Shown: in pieces, positions 26,571 to 35,619 of the stretch
Layout of the letters: each line of letters opens with the position of its first letter
Numbering within the stretch: position 1 is the first letter of the stretch
Made by a program: the position numbers and the translations under genes
Assembly (NCBI GenBank): GCA_965205045.1
Contig: OZ242031.1
Span: forward strand, 930,001-994,000
DNA from: UBA6522 sp965205045
Lineage (GTDB): Bacteria; Pseudomonadota; Gammaproteobacteria; Steroidobacterales; Rariloculaceae
Reading direction: 5' to 3'
DNA length: 64,000 bases
The notes under the pieces: model-generated
Database searches by the model: none
The model's input: the letters and a program-made list of their open reading frames with translations, nothing else
Told to the model about the DNA's origin: nothing

Positions 26571-26790
26571 TGAACCGCCCCGGGTACGCCGGAGACTCTA
26601 TTGTGTGAGTCTGGCCACCTTGGCCGACTCTTGATATTGAAAATAAACTTCTTCCTTCTCAACCGGAGTCAACTCGCCGATCAGTTCAAACAGCCGGCGA
26701 TGGTTGAACCACTCGACCCATTCCAGCGTCGCCAACTCCACCGCCTCAAGGAGCGCTACTCGAAAGGTGGCTCGCTCCCGACCAGCAGCC
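26571..26790 (-). mobile_element. IS3-family remnant: one end and the 3' tip of the transposase
   Basis: Bases 26571-26600 (TGAACCGCCCCGGGTACGCC and on) look like the terminal inverted repeat of an IS3-family element. Directly inside it, on the minus strand, is the last part of the OrfB transposase: 'EAVELATLEWVEWFNHRRLF' and 'ELIGELTPVEKEEVYF', ending at a TAG at 26598. The rest of the transposase, including the DDE residues, is absent, as is the other end. It is a dead fragment lying 14 bases behind the SIR2-like gene. Confidence 0.8.
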
Positions 26791-26929
26791 GGACCGGCGA
26801 GCATGGATCGATGCACGGAGCACGCATGCTCGCTGGCTATTGTTTCTCTTACGGATGGCAAATATCGTTAGAAATAGTGTATTGTAGTGAACAAGCTATC
26901 GTCAGGCGACACCCACGCAAGGTCCCGCG

Positions 26930-27628
26930 ATGCACAATGACCCCGTGCGTCAAACAATCCGCGAACTGCTCTGGCGGCGCGGGCTCAACATGCGAGAGGC
27001 GTCGCTCGCAATCGGTCGTAACGTCAGCTACATGCACGGATTCCTCGAGCGCGGCACCCCCAAGGTTCTCAGTCGCAGCAACGCGGAAAAACTCGCCAAG
27101 GTGCTCGGCTGCGAGGCCCAGGCGCTGCATCACGCCGGGCGCCCGCCGCGGCGCAATCGCACCGGGACGAGGCAGCGCCCGTCCACGCCGCAAGGCGAGG
27201 GACCGGCTCCGCTGACCGCCATCCCGGAGGTTGAGGTGGAAGCCTCGGCCGGGCCGGGGGCACTTGCCGAGGAGTTCGTCGCGGAAAAGGCCCGTTGGTT
27301 TTTGCCCGAGGGGATGATCCTCTACGAGGGCAGCGCGAGCCCAGCCGCGATGCGCGTGCTGCGGGTGCGCGGCGTGTCCATGGAACCGGAGCTCGCCGAG
27401 GGCGACCGGCTGCTCGTCGACACCTCCCGGCGCCGTCCCGAGACCGGCGAAATGTTCGTGCTCTGGGACGGCAACGGGCTGGTGGTAAAGCGCATCGAGC
27501 TGGCGAACGGCAGCGGCGCGCCTGCGTTTCGGCTGAAGTCAGCCCACCCCGACTACGCCGACTACAGCTGCTTGGCGCAGGACGTGCACATCGTCGGCAA
27601 GGTGATCTGGACCGTTAGGAGGGTGTGA
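26930..27628 (+). CDS. LexA/CI-like repressor with S24 peptidase domain
   Basis: The 232-residue protein has an N-terminal helix-turn-helix ('MREASLAIGRNVSYMHGFLE') and a C-terminal S24 self-cleavage domain with the catalytic serine in 'RGVSMEPELAEGDRLL' and the lysine in 'GLVVKRIEL'. Such repressors inactivate themselves when RecA filaments form, so genes they control are switched on by DNA damage. The AT-rich stretch at 26855-26925 before it probably holds its promoter and operator. It precedes the methyltransferase/nuclease pair on the same strand and may control it. Confidence 0.88.
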   Translation: MHNDPVRQTIRELLWRRGLNMREASLAIGRNVSYMHGFLERGTPKVLSRSNAEKLAKVLGCEAQALHHAGRPPRRNRTGTRQRPSTPQGEGPAPLTAIPEVEVEASAGPGALAEEFVAEKARWFLPEGMILYEGSASPAAMRVLRVRGVSMEPELAEGDRLLVDTSRRRPETGEMFVLWDGNGLVVKRIELANGSGAPAFRLKSAHPDYADYSCLAQDVHIVGKVIWTVRRV

Positions 27629-27629
27629 G

Positions 27630-27926
27630 GTGGAGAAGTGGCGGGGCATCGGGCATTCGAATACGGTGGCGAGTACAATCTTCAATGTCTGCAACGAGAC
27701 GTTGTGGCACATATTGGCCGACAGGACTCTTGTCGTCGATTTGGCCCGACAAGCCTGTTCCATGCTACCGAAGACCGATCCCATGCCCGGAGATAGCGCA
27801 GTAATAGTGTGCCCGATGGAACCGATTATCGTGATGCTGCGCGATCATCATGCCCGCTCTTTGCCGGTCACCGTCGAAACAGCCAGAGGACATGGCGGCG
27901 GGATATTGGAACCGGCGGCAGCCTGA
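27630..27926 (+). CDS. Hypothetical small protein between the repressor and the methyltransferase
   Basis: A GTG-started frame of 98 codons fills the gap exactly between the repressor stop and a point 11 bases before the methyltransferase start, with a GGAGGG site at good distance. The product ('NTVASTIFNVCNETLWHILA') matches nothing I know and has weak coding character, so it may be chance. If real it would be part of the operon. Confidence 0.3.
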   Translation: MEKWRGIGHSNTVASTIFNVCNETLWHILADRTLVVDLARQACSMLPKTDPMPGDSAVIVCPMEPIIVMLRDHHARSLPVTVETARGHGGGILEPAAA

Positions 27927-27937
27927 GGGCAACATCG

Positions 27938-30900
27938 ATGAACTCCGTACCTGCGCTTCCTTTGTCTGCCGAGTGGAAAGACCGCCTGGACTTGTCCAAT
28001 CGAGAAATCCCGGAACTCTATGAAGATGCTGCGGTCGTTGGACGGAACCCGCATGCGAACGCGATAAGGATGGCCCTGGCAGACTTGGGCGCATCGGCGG
28101 TGCTTTGCGTCCAGGGCGTGCCGACGGTCGTGATTGTTGTGCTCGAAGAATACAAACGCGAGCGGGTGCTCGCCTTGCACGGCGCACTATGGAACCAGGG
28201 CCTGGCTGCACTCTTGCTCGTCCTTTCTGGCGATACAATACGGGCATTCTCCCTCGCGAGGATTCCGTACAGCGACGCTCGCGAATTCGATAGCCGCTGT
28301 CTCGTCCGGGAGCTCGACGCCGTCTCGGACGGGCTTGCCATCAAGGACTTCATCTACGGCGCGGAGTCCGGTCGGCTGTGGGAGCACCATGCCGGTTACT
28401 TCAGGGCGAGCGAGCGAATCGATCAAGTATTGCTCGACAACATCTCGGCGTCTCACGCCGCGCTTTGCGAGGATGGCTTGTCCGGGGATGCCGCCCAAGC
28501 GCTCCTAATTCAGGCAATGTTCGTTGCCTACTTGGAAGATCGACAAATCATCGGGCGGGAGTATTTCAGGGCCGCTTCCAATGGTGCTACCGAAACGTTT
28601 CTCGGACTCCTTGAGTCGACAAGCGCGGCGGGGCTGTATCGGCTGTTCGATAGTTTGCGCACGGATTTCAACGGAGACCTGTTCGTGGCTCCATGCTCGT
28701 TCGACGCAAGGGGGTTCAGACCGAGAGTGGTCCGAGACCACTTGCAGATCTTGGCGAGATTTCGCGCCGGGCGGGAAGTGATGGGCGAGACCGGTGGCCA
28801 GTTGCGCTTTTGGGGTTACGACTTCAAATTCATTCCGATCGAACTCATCAGCGCGGTTTACGATCGTTTCCTGGGCGCACTGAAGCCGCAGCGCCGAGCG
28901 CGTGGCGCGTACTACACCCCAATGTTCCTTGCGGATACCGTGATTTCGGCATTGTGGGATACCCTGCCCGCAAGCGCGAAGGCGAATGGCCGGTTTCTCG
29001 ACCCGGCATGTGGCTCGGGTGTGTTTCTCGTACGGTCTTTCCAACTTTTGTGCGAACACTGGCGCGAGACTCGTGGATCACGGACGATTCGATGGGCCAG
29101 TCTGCTCACGATTCTGTCCCGGCTACGCGGATGTGATGTAAACGCTGGCGCCGTTCGGGTTGCGGTGTTCTCGCTATACGTCGCGCTGTTGCAGGAGGTC
29201 AACCCGCCGGACATACGGTTGCTCATCAAGCGGCGCAAGCTGCTTCCTGAATTGTGGAACCGTACTCTCTGCTCGGAAGACTTCTTTCAAGCTTCAGAGG
29301 AGGAATTGAAAGCGGAGGTGATTCTCGGCAACCCACCATGGTCGAGCCGTCGCGGCGCAGACCACGATTCGGTGGTCTGGTGTGAAGAGCATCAGGTTCC
29401 GATGCCGGGCAGGGAGGACGCTTGGGCGTTCGTATGGAAGTCGCTTCGGCATTTGCCGGAGAATGGCATAGTCGGCTTTCTGCTCCCGGCTATGGGTTTC
29501 TTGCACAACCATGCCAAGAGTGCGGTCGAAGCTCGAAACCGGCTAATTGGTGACGCACGGATTTTCCGCATCATCAATTTCGCAGATTTGCGGTTCCATC
29601 TCTTCGAGGGTGCGGTGCGTCCCGCCGCGTTGGTGATATTTGGTCGTAGGGAGACAGATGCACCAGGCTACCGCTTCGACTACTGGGCGCCGAAAGCGGA
29701 TCTGAATCTCAAGATGCGACGTGTGATATCGCTGAGCAGTGTGGATCGAGGTTCGGTCGCGTCAATGGACGTCAGCGAGGATCCATTCGTGTTCAAGCGA
29801 CGTTTATGGATGAGCGACCCCGAAGCCAAGTTATTCAATTACTTGCAAGCGCTTCCAAAACTCGGTGCCTTGGTGAGCGAGTATCGAATCGCATACTGGA
29901 GGATGAAATCGTTTGAGCATCGCTGGGTAGTAGGAAACGGGTTTAAGCCCGTTTCGGAAGATCGGCTCAAGGATGATGAGTACCAGTACCAAAGGAGCGA
30001 GACGGTTTTGAAGGCCCCCTATCTACCGGTTAAGGCGCTTCGCGTATTGGCGCAAGATACCGGGCGGCTTCGCGTCTTCAATGAGAGGGACGACGGCTTA
30101 GTGCACAGAAAAGGTTTTGAACGCGGTTTCACCGGTCCTCGTATACTGGTTCCGTGTGGGATCAGCACCTCGCGCCAAAGGCTTCGTGCCAGCTACCTTG
30201 AGGACCCGCTCACATTCGAGCACATCATATTCGCCATTTCTGTGCCTAGTCGCGACGCGAGACGGGCGAAATTCCTAACGGCACTTCTGAATAGCAAGCT
30301 TCTGTATTGGTTTGCATTCCACAGCACGGCGTCGTTTGGTTCGGATAGACCCAAAATTCATCAATCTGAACTACTTCGCCTTCCGTTCCCGGCTCCCCAG
30401 GATTTTCCGCAAGACAACAGATCCTCCGACGCTGCTAATGCGCTTGTGGCGCTCATTGATGATGCGATGGCATCGGCGCGAGAAAATTTCGCATTGGAGG
30501 CCAGCGACGACGGGTTACTCGACGAGCTCGACTCGCATTGTTACACGTATTTCGGTCTGGGCGAAGAGGAGATCGCCTTGGTCGAGGACGCCGTCGCCAG
30601 CGTGATTCCGGGCGTGCAGCCACACGCGGGAAGCTCTATCGATCTGTGGCGACCGGCGGGGCCGGAAGAGCGAGCGACATATGCGAGCACACTGACTCGA
30701 AGTATGGCGCAGTGGTTCAGCGAAGACACCTCTGTTCGCGTTGAGCTTGAGGCACGAAACAACGACCTCGCGCTCGTGCAGCTACGCTTGGTAGAGCGCC
30801 ATGACTGGGAGGCATACAGCGAGCGAAATGACGAGACCGTAGGGGCAGCGCTTGCGCGGCTGAGAGCGAGTATAGATGTACCCCTCCCGGGTAATTTTCA

Positions 30901-31063
30901 GTTGTTTCCGAATTTCCGGGTGTTCATCGGAAAGAGTCTCTATCTCGTGAAACCCCTACAGCGGCGATTTTGGTTGAGGTCTGCTGCCATCGCCGATGCG
31001 GACGCGTTGGCCATGGAATTGCAGGACGCTCTTCCACTCGGCAACCTCACCGGTTTTGCCTGA
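27938..31063 (+). CDS. N6-adenine DNA methyltransferase of a restriction-modification-like pair
   Basis: The 1041-residue protein has the SAM-binding motif I 'FLDPACGSGVFLVRSF' near residue 355 and the catalytic motif IV 'VILGNPPWSS' near residue 465, with 'RARGAYYTPMFLADTV' before them as in gamma-type adenine methyltransferases such as Eco57I. The first 300 residues are a separate domain of unknown role, and the last 400 contain the target-recognition region ('SDRPKIHQSELLRLPFPAP'). The ATG at 27938 follows a GAGGG site; longer frames upstream lack support. Its stop overlaps the start of a PD-(D/E)XK nuclease gene (TGATG), so the two likely form an R-M unit. Confidence 0.85.
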   Translation: MNSVPALPLSAEWKDRLDLSNREIPELYEDAAVVGRNPHANAIRMALADLGASAVLCVQGVPTVVIVVLEEYKRERVLALHGALWNQGLAALLLVLSGDTIRAFSLARIPYSDAREFDSRCLVRELDAVSDGLAIKDFIYGAESGRLWEHHAGYFRASERIDQVLLDNISASHAALCEDGLSGDAAQALLIQAMFVAYLEDRQIIGREYFRAASNGATETFLGLLESTSAAGLYRLFDSLRTDFNGDLFVAPCSFDARGFRPRVVRDHLQILARFRAGREVMGETGGQLRFWGYDFKFIPIELISAVYDRFLGALKPQRRARGAYYTPMFLADTVISALWDTLPASAKANGRFLDPACGSGVFLVRSFQLLCEHWRETRGSRTIRWASLLTILSRLRGCDVNAGAVRVAVFSLYVALLQEVNPPDIRLLIKRRKLLPELWNRTLCSEDFFQASEEELKAEVILGNPPWSSRRGADHDSVVWCEEHQVPMPGREDAWAFVWKSLRHLPENGIVGFLLPAMGFLHNHAKSAVEARNRLIGDARIFRIINFADLRFHLFEGAVRPAALVIFGRRETDAPGYRFDYWAPKADLNLKMRRVISLSSVDRGSVASMDVSEDPFVFKRRLWMSDPEAKLFNYLQALPKLGALVSEYRIAYWRMKSFEHRWVVGNGFKPVSEDRLKDDEYQYQRSETVLKAPYLPVKALRVLAQDTGRLRVFNERDDGLVHRKGFERGFTGPRILVPCGISTSRQRLRASYLEDPLTFEHIIFAISVPSRDARRAKFLTALLNSKLLYWFAFHSTASFGSDRPKIHQSELLRLPFPAPQDFPQDNRSSDAANALVALIDDAMASARENFALEASDDGLLDELDSHCYTYFGLGEEEIALVEDAVASVIPGVQPHAGSSIDLWRPAGPEERATYASTLTRSMAQWFSEDTSVRVELEARNNDLALVQLRLVERHDWEAYSERNDETVGAALARLRASIDVPLPGNFQLFPNFRVFIGKSLYLVKPLQRRFWLRSAAIADADALAMELQDALPLGNLTGFA

Positions 31064-31740
31064 TGTTTGTCGGAGATCCTACACACTGGACCGCGCGGTT
31101 CAGATCTCTGGATGCCCGGTTTCTCGAGTGCGTTCTCGCGGTTTGGCCGAGGTGCGTGGCGGTGCTGCCCGATAAACCGTATGAGGACACGATCACCATC
31201 AACCTCGTCGATATCCTTTCAAGAGACGCGAGGGCTAGACGACTGTTTCACCATCTGGCGTATCAGCATGAGCCCTTTGGTTACACCGCCGACGGATTGG
31301 CCTACAGCAAGGGTAAGATCGACATGGCGCTGCTGTTGGATCAGGAACGGGAGCGATACCTGGCCTACGAGTGCAAACGCGTGAACGTCGTTCGAAACGG
31401 AAAGACGAGTTCGTTGGCGACGCCATATGTTCTGCAAGGCATGCTCCGTTTCATCACAGAACAGTACGCGGCCGATCTCCCCGTGGGGTGCATGCTGGGC
31501 TACGTACTCGATGGAAACGTGAACACTGCGCGAGCAAAAGTCCGAGCAGCGATCGACTCAAATAGCGCCAATATTGGGTTAGTGGGAAATCCGACGGACG
31601 GTCAGCCAATTGGCGTAATCAGGAGGTTATCCAGCCTTCATTGCCGCCCGTCGAACGGATCGGATATCGAAATTCGGCACGCTCTGTTGCCATTTCCTTT
31701 GCAACCGCAAGGCGACTTCAACTTCAACGATGCGCATTGA
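31063..31740 (+). CDS. PD-(D/E)XK nuclease-like protein coupled to the methyltransferase
   Basis: The 225-residue protein contains 'GKIDMALLLDQERERYLAYE' followed directly by 'CKRVNV', a typical D...ExK nuclease core with the Asp in 'KIDMAL' and the E-C-K triad. Start and upstream stop overlap by one base (TGATG), which ties it to the methyltransferase. It would be the cutting subunit of the pair, yet no helicase is present. The family is not one I can name; an MTase-linked nuclease of Type II-like systems is the simplest reading. Confidence 0.75.
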   Translation: MFVGDPTHWTARFRSLDARFLECVLAVWPRCVAVLPDKPYEDTITINLVDILSRDARARRLFHHLAYQHEPFGYTADGLAYSKGKIDMALLLDQERERYLAYECKRVNVVRNGKTSSLATPYVLQGMLRFITEQYAADLPVGCMLGYVLDGNVNTARAKVRAAIDSNSANIGLVGNPTDGQPIGVIRRLSSLHCRPSNGSDIEIRHALLPFPLQPQGDFNFNDAH

Positions 31741-31761
31741 CGCGTATCGTTGTTCAAGAGG

Positions 31762-32370
31762 TCATTCCTCCGGTGTTTCTGGCCCAGCGGGCGGCGCGGC
31801 GAACTGATTCAACCAGTGCACTTTCGCCGGAGTCATCACGCCCGACAGGAGCATGGCGCGGGCGATTTCGTGGATCGTCAGGCTGGCGCGGGACAGCAGG
31901 TACGCCAGTTCGACCATGCGCAGGCGGGTGAGGAATTGCTCGATCATGTGGGCTTCGGGTCCGGTCAATCGCTCGGCGCGGAGCAGCCGGCGCAGCGTTC
32001 TGCCGTCCGGACGGGGATTGAAACCGGCCAGGTGGTCGGCGGAGAGCGTTTCCAGGTAGCGGTCGGGGTCGGCGCACGGCGTCCTGAGATGCGCGTTCTC
32101 GTGATCGAACCATTCGAGGGGCATTGGGGGCATCCTGGCCATGTACTCGGCGGGCCGACTGCCCTCGAACCGGGTCGGCGGCTTGCTTGGTCCGCCGATC
32201 AGGGAACCGTACTCCCCCATGTGGGAATCGCGCATGTCCTGCCCGCGCCGACGGGCCTCGGCGACACGATGCCGCTCGTATGCTGCGATCCGCTCTTCGA
32301 TGGTCGGCACATGATCGCCCGGTGGCGGCGGGGAAAAGTAGGCACAGCGTACGGCATCGAAATCGATCAT
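31762..32370 (-). CDS. Partner protein of the AbiEii-like nucleotidyltransferase, unknown function
   Basis: The 202-residue protein contains 'HENAHLRTPCADPDRYLETL' and a helical C-terminal half ('VELAYLLSRASLTIHEIARA'). No enzyme motif is seen. It overlaps the nucleotidyltransferase gene upstream by 4 bases (ATGA), so the pair is translated together, which suggests an antitoxin or regulator role. A 49-bp stretch of it recurs at 23926-23974 as a remnant. Confidence 0.6.
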   Translation of the reverse strand: MIDFDAVRCAYFSPPPPGDHVPTIEERIAAYERHRVAEARRRGQDMRDSHMGEYGSLIGGPSKPPTRFEGSRPAEYMARMPPMPLEWFDHENAHLRTPCADPDRYLETLSADHLAGFNPRPDGRTLRRLLRAERLTGPEAHMIEQFLTRLRMVELAYLLSRASLTIHEIARAMLLSGVMTPAKVHWLNQFAAPPAGPETPEE

Positions 32371-33077
32371 GGCTGGTGCCCTTCAGTGGATGCAAAGTCA
32401 ACCGGATCGGCCTCGAACAATAGCCGTGCTCTGCGGGCAAGATCGCGCGCGAGATCGGGCCAGGCAGGCTCGCGAACCGGTTCCCCGCTGGACCAGCCGG
32501 GCGGCAGCGTGCGCAATTCGCTCGCGATGGCGGCCCGCTCGCCTGCCGTTACGGAGCCGAGCGCGCGTCGCAGGGATTCGGGGTCGTGCCGCTCGGCCGC
32601 CAGGAAGTCGTAGAGATCGCGATCGGTGATTTCGCCGAGGTCGAGGATTCGGCTTTGCAGTTTCCGCGCGAGAATTTCTGCGGAGCTCTCCGCAGGAATA
32701 TCCGTGCCAGCTGCCGACTCCGTGTAGTCGTCGGTCAACGTCGGGCGCGGAATGGTCATCAACGCGGCCGGGCCTTCCCGGAATCCGACGCGGAGCCAGC
32801 CCCGTTCCACTTCCACGGTGCCCTCTCCGGTTTCTCCGACCAGATGCTCAAGCGCGGCGGTCACTTCGTCGCGCCGCGCGAGAATGTTCTTCCTGTAGTT
32901 CTGGGTATCCGTGAAGAGGTCGATGTCCGTGCTCACGCGGTGGCGCCAGCGAGCCGCGAGCACGGTCCCGCCCCCAAGGGCGTAGCCGTCATTGCCGAGC
33001 CAGGTGGATAGCAACGGGGCAACGCGGGCCAGGATAATGCCGGGACAATCTTCAATGACGATTTGCGCTCGCGTCAC
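32367..33077 (-). CDS. AbiEii-like nucleotidyltransferase (putative toxin)
   Basis: The 236-residue protein has the nucleotidyltransferase core 'YALGGGTVLAARWRHRVSTD' continuing 'IDLFTD', which is the G-G/S...DxD pattern of the AbiEii/DUF1814 family. In the AbiE abortive-infection system and relatives, such enzymes are toxins that modify tRNA or other targets with nucleotides. The usual AbiEi antitoxin is not visible; instead the next gene, coupled by ATGA, encodes an unknown 202-residue protein. Length is near the family norm. Confidence 0.8.
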   Translation of the reverse strand: MTRAQIVIEDCPGIILARVAPLLSTWLGNDGYALGGGTVLAARWRHRVSTDIDLFTDTQNYRKNILARRDEVTAALEHLVGETGEGTVEVERGWLRVGFREGPAALMTIPRPTLTDDYTESAAGTDIPAESSAEILARKLQSRILDLGEITDRDLYDFLAAERHDPESLRRALGSVTAGERAAIASELRTLPPGWSSGEPVREPAWPDLARDLARRARLLFEADPVDFASTEGHQP

Positions 33078-33215
33078 TTCGGGCCTCTTTCCATTCTGTC
33101 ACGCTTTTCCTCGGCGGCGCGTTCGGCGTTCAGGACCAACAAGGGCGCGAGCACTCTGTCGCCCACCTCAACCGGCTATTGGAATCTGGTTTGGACTTGA
33201 ATCGAATGGGTTGGC

Positions 33216-33641
33216 TCATTGCCTCTCTCGCATGATTTCATATTGGTCCGCGATGTTGGCGGCAATGTCCTGAATGAACTGAGGACATTCATTCAAGGGC
33301 CATTCTTTACCGTTCACGACAGCGAATCCTCGATGGAAAGCATCATGCTCCAGCTTGAGTTCGGCTAGCCGTGTTTTCTCCCTTGCGTCGCGTGCTTTTG
33401 CTGCACACGCTTTTTGGTGGGCGAATTCAATTGCGGTTGCAAACGCGGCGCCTCGTCCATAGAACCCACGTTGGCCGAGCTTTCCATTCCTTTCCTGTGC
33501 TACACAAAATCTCACCTCTCCCAGACCGTACGCATAGGCATCTTCGCGTTCGCGGTCCGTTATGGACAACCAGTGGGCGATAGATTCTGGATCGTCAACC
33601 ATTCGGCGCACATGGGCCGGTACTTTGGTTATGTCTGTCAA
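33216..33641 (-). CDS. Hypothetical protein
   Basis: The 141-residue frame encodes a mainly helical, charged, soluble protein ('ARDAREKTRLAELKLEHDAF') with no motif I recognise. It ends near the start of the AbiEii-like gene's upstream region and is on the same strand, separated by about 140 bases. Its codon use is less GC-biased than dapF beside it, fitting an accessory gene. Confidence 0.5.
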   Translation of the reverse strand: MTDITKVPAHVRRMVDDPESIAHWLSITDREREDAYAYGLGEVRFCVAQERNGKLGQRGFYGRGAAFATAIEFAHQKACAAKARDAREKTRLAELKLEHDAFHRGFAVVNGKEWPLNECPQFIQDIAANIADQYEIMRERQ

Positions 33642-33879
33642 GCTGCTTTTCTGGAGTTCAGTCTTGGGACCCTCTTGGGCCGAATAGCCGAGATGGAACT
33701 CCGAATGCCAAGCGCACGACCCAATGGTTCGGCGACGATTGCAATGCGGTTGTCACGGCCAGCCACGAGATAACGAGTATCATGCGAGCCTAAATGGGTG
33801 CTCGTGAGGCGTCAACGCGCTGATTTGTCGCGCGACCCCGAGAAAGCCTGGACGATTCGAGAAGGGATATCCTCGTCTC
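33642..33879. other. Upstream region of dapF
   Basis: These 238 bases separate the accessory island from the housekeeping block. A GAAGGGATAT stretch close to the dapF ATG can serve as ribosome site. I see no tRNA, clear repeat or convincing reading frame. It marks the right edge of the second defence-like island. Confidence 0.4.
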
Positions 33880-34737
33880 ATGGAGTTACAGTTCGCAAAA
33901 ATGCACGGTGCGGGCAACGACTTCATGGTCGCCCGTTGGCCGGAGGGGAGGAATCTGCCCGATGCCGACACGGTGCGGCGGTGGGCGGACCGTCGCGCCG
34001 GTGTGGGGTTCGACCAGTTATTGCTGGTGCGCATGTCGGAGCATCCGGACCTGGCTGCCTTCTACCATGTATTCAATGCCGACGGCGTCGAGGTGCAGCA
34101 ATGCGGGAACGGAGTGCGCTGCATTGCGCGCTACCTGGTGCCTGACGGGGCAGGGGATACGCTGATGCTGGGCAGCCGGGCCGGCACGGTGGAAGCCCGG
34201 CTTGAGGCGGGCGGCCAGGTCAGCGTCAACCTGGGCGAGCCCGACTTTGACCCGGGGGCGCTGCCGTTTCGCGCCCGTCAGGCGACTTGCGCCGGCCAGG
34301 CCGCCGGCGCCAGGCAGGAGTCGCGATACCGGCTGGAAGTGGACGCGGGGACAGTGGAATTCGGCGCCGTGTCGGTGGGCAATCCCCATGCCGTCATCCC
34401 GGTTGATTCGTTGGATGCGGCGCCGGTCGGTATAATCGGGCCGCAACTGCAAGCTCACCCGTCGTTCCCGGAGGGCGTCAATGTCGGCTTCGTGGAGTTT
34501 CGCGATGCAGCCAGTATCCGCCTTCGCGTCCATGAACGGGGGGCGGGCGAAACCGCCGCCTGCGGTACGGGCGCGGCCGCCGCGGCGGCTGTCGGCCGGC
34601 TGTGGGGTGAACTGGGAGAAGCCGTGAGAGTGGAAGTCACGGGCGGGGTTCTGCAAACCGCCTGGCCCGGGCCGGGACACCCGGTTTGGTTGTCCGGTCC
34701 TGCCGTTAGGGTCTTTAGGGGGCGAATCGCCATATGA
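33880..34737 (+). CDS. dapF: Diaminopimelate epimerase
   Basis: The 285-residue protein starts with 'FAKMHGAGNDFMV' and carries the two catalytic cysteines in 'QQCGNGVRC' (near residue 75) and 'ETAACGTGAAAA' (near residue 228). DapF interconverts LL- and meso-diaminopimelate for lysine and peptidoglycan synthesis. It opens the block dapF-DUF484-xerC, a well-known gene order of Gammaproteobacteria. The stop is followed closely by a 41-bp tandem repeat. Confidence 0.96.
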   Translation: MELQFAKMHGAGNDFMVARWPEGRNLPDADTVRRWADRRAGVGFDQLLLVRMSEHPDLAAFYHVFNADGVEVQQCGNGVRCIARYLVPDGAGDTLMLGSRAGTVEARLEAGGQVSVNLGEPDFDPGALPFRARQATCAGQAAGARQESRYRLEVDAGTVEFGAVSVGNPHAVIPVDSLDAAPVGIIGPQLQAHPSFPEGVNVGFVEFRDAASIRLRVHERGAGETAACGTGAAAAAAVGRLWGELGEAVRVEVTGGVLQTAWPGPGHPVWLSGPAVRVFRGRIAI

Positions 34738-34741
34738 CGGA

Positions 34742-34833
34742 CCGGGAGCGGGGCATGACTCGTCGGTGCAGGACATGAAGGGCCGGGAGCGGGGCATGAC
34801 TCGTCGGTGGAGGACATGATGAGCCGGGAGCGC
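34742..34833. repeat. 41-bp tandem repeat (2.2 copies) at the start of the DUF484 gene
   Basis: The unit CCGGGAGCGGGGCATGACTC and on, 41 bases, occurs at 34742-34782 and 34783-34823 with a few differences, and begins a third time at 34824. Each unit contains a GGAGG- or CAGG-like site and an ATG. The second copy supplies the likely ribosome site and start codon of the DUF484 gene, so the repeat has copied a translation start. Confidence 0.8.
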
Positions 34834-35619
34834 GACACGGCAGCCGTCGGCCGCGAGGGGACCGACAGCGGGGAGATGGCCGCCGAGCAGGACGGTTCGG
34901 CGGAGCCCGCCTTGACCGGCCGCGAAGTAGCCGAGTACCTGTGCGCCCATCCGGACTTCTTCGCGCGCTACCCGCGGGTCCTGCTCGAGATGGAACTCCA
35001 GCACCAGCCCGGGGGCGCGGCGGTATCGCTGGTGCAGCGCCAGGTGGAGGTGCTGCGAAAGCAGAACGAGGAACTGCACGCCCAACTCAAGGATCTCGTC
35101 TCCGTCGCCAGGGACAACCAGGAGTTGGTGGAGAAGATCCATCGGCTGGCCGTATCGCTGGTGGGCGAGGTTGACGTCAAACGGCGGGTACGCTTGCTCA
35201 AGACACGGCTGAAAAAGGATTTCGGGATCGAGAACGCGGTACTGATACTGTTCGCGGAGCCGTACCCGATCACGTCGCGCGATCCCTTCCTCAAGGTGGT
35301 CGAGCGCCGGGACGCGAGGCTCAAGTCATTCGCGAGTTTCCTCAAGTCCGGTGAGCCCCTTTGCGTGCGGTTGCGGCCCGCTCAGCGGCGTTTTGCATTC
35401 GGAGGCGCGCAGGCGGAGCTGAATTCGGCGGCGTTGATCCCGTTGGGGCGGCATGCGGAAGCCGGATTCATCGTCATCGCCAGCCGCGACCCCGACCACT
35501 TCCATCCGGGCAAGCGCGCAGACTACCTGGGGCGGCTGGGAGAAGTCGTGACGATGGCGTTGAGCGCCAACCGCGCCGCCTCCGACGCGAAGAGCGGCCC
35601 GAAGGCCAGTGGAACCTGA
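34819..35619 (+). CDS. DUF484 family protein
   Basis: The protein has the DUF484 pattern: 'EVAEYLCAHPDFFARYPRVL' at the start, a coiled coil ('VLRKQNEELHAQLKDLVSVA') and a GAF-like C-terminal domain ('LIPLGRHAEAGFIVIASRDP'). Its role is unknown, but it nearly always lies between dapF and xerC. Start choice: GTG 34807, ATG 34816 and ATG 34819 are in frame; 34819 has GGAGG at the right distance. It overlaps xerC by 11 bases. Confidence 0.85.
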   Translation: MSRERDTAAVGREGTDSGEMAAEQDGSAEPALTGREVAEYLCAHPDFFARYPRVLLEMELQHQPGGAAVSLVQRQVEVLRKQNEELHAQLKDLVSVARDNQELVEKIHRLAVSLVGEVDVKRRVRLLKTRLKKDFGIENAVLILFAEPYPITSRDPFLKVVERRDARLKSFASFLKSGEPLCVRLRPAQRRFAFGGAQAELNSAALIPLGRHAEAGFIVIASRDPDHFHPGKRADYLGRLGEVVTMALSANRAASDAKSGPKASGT

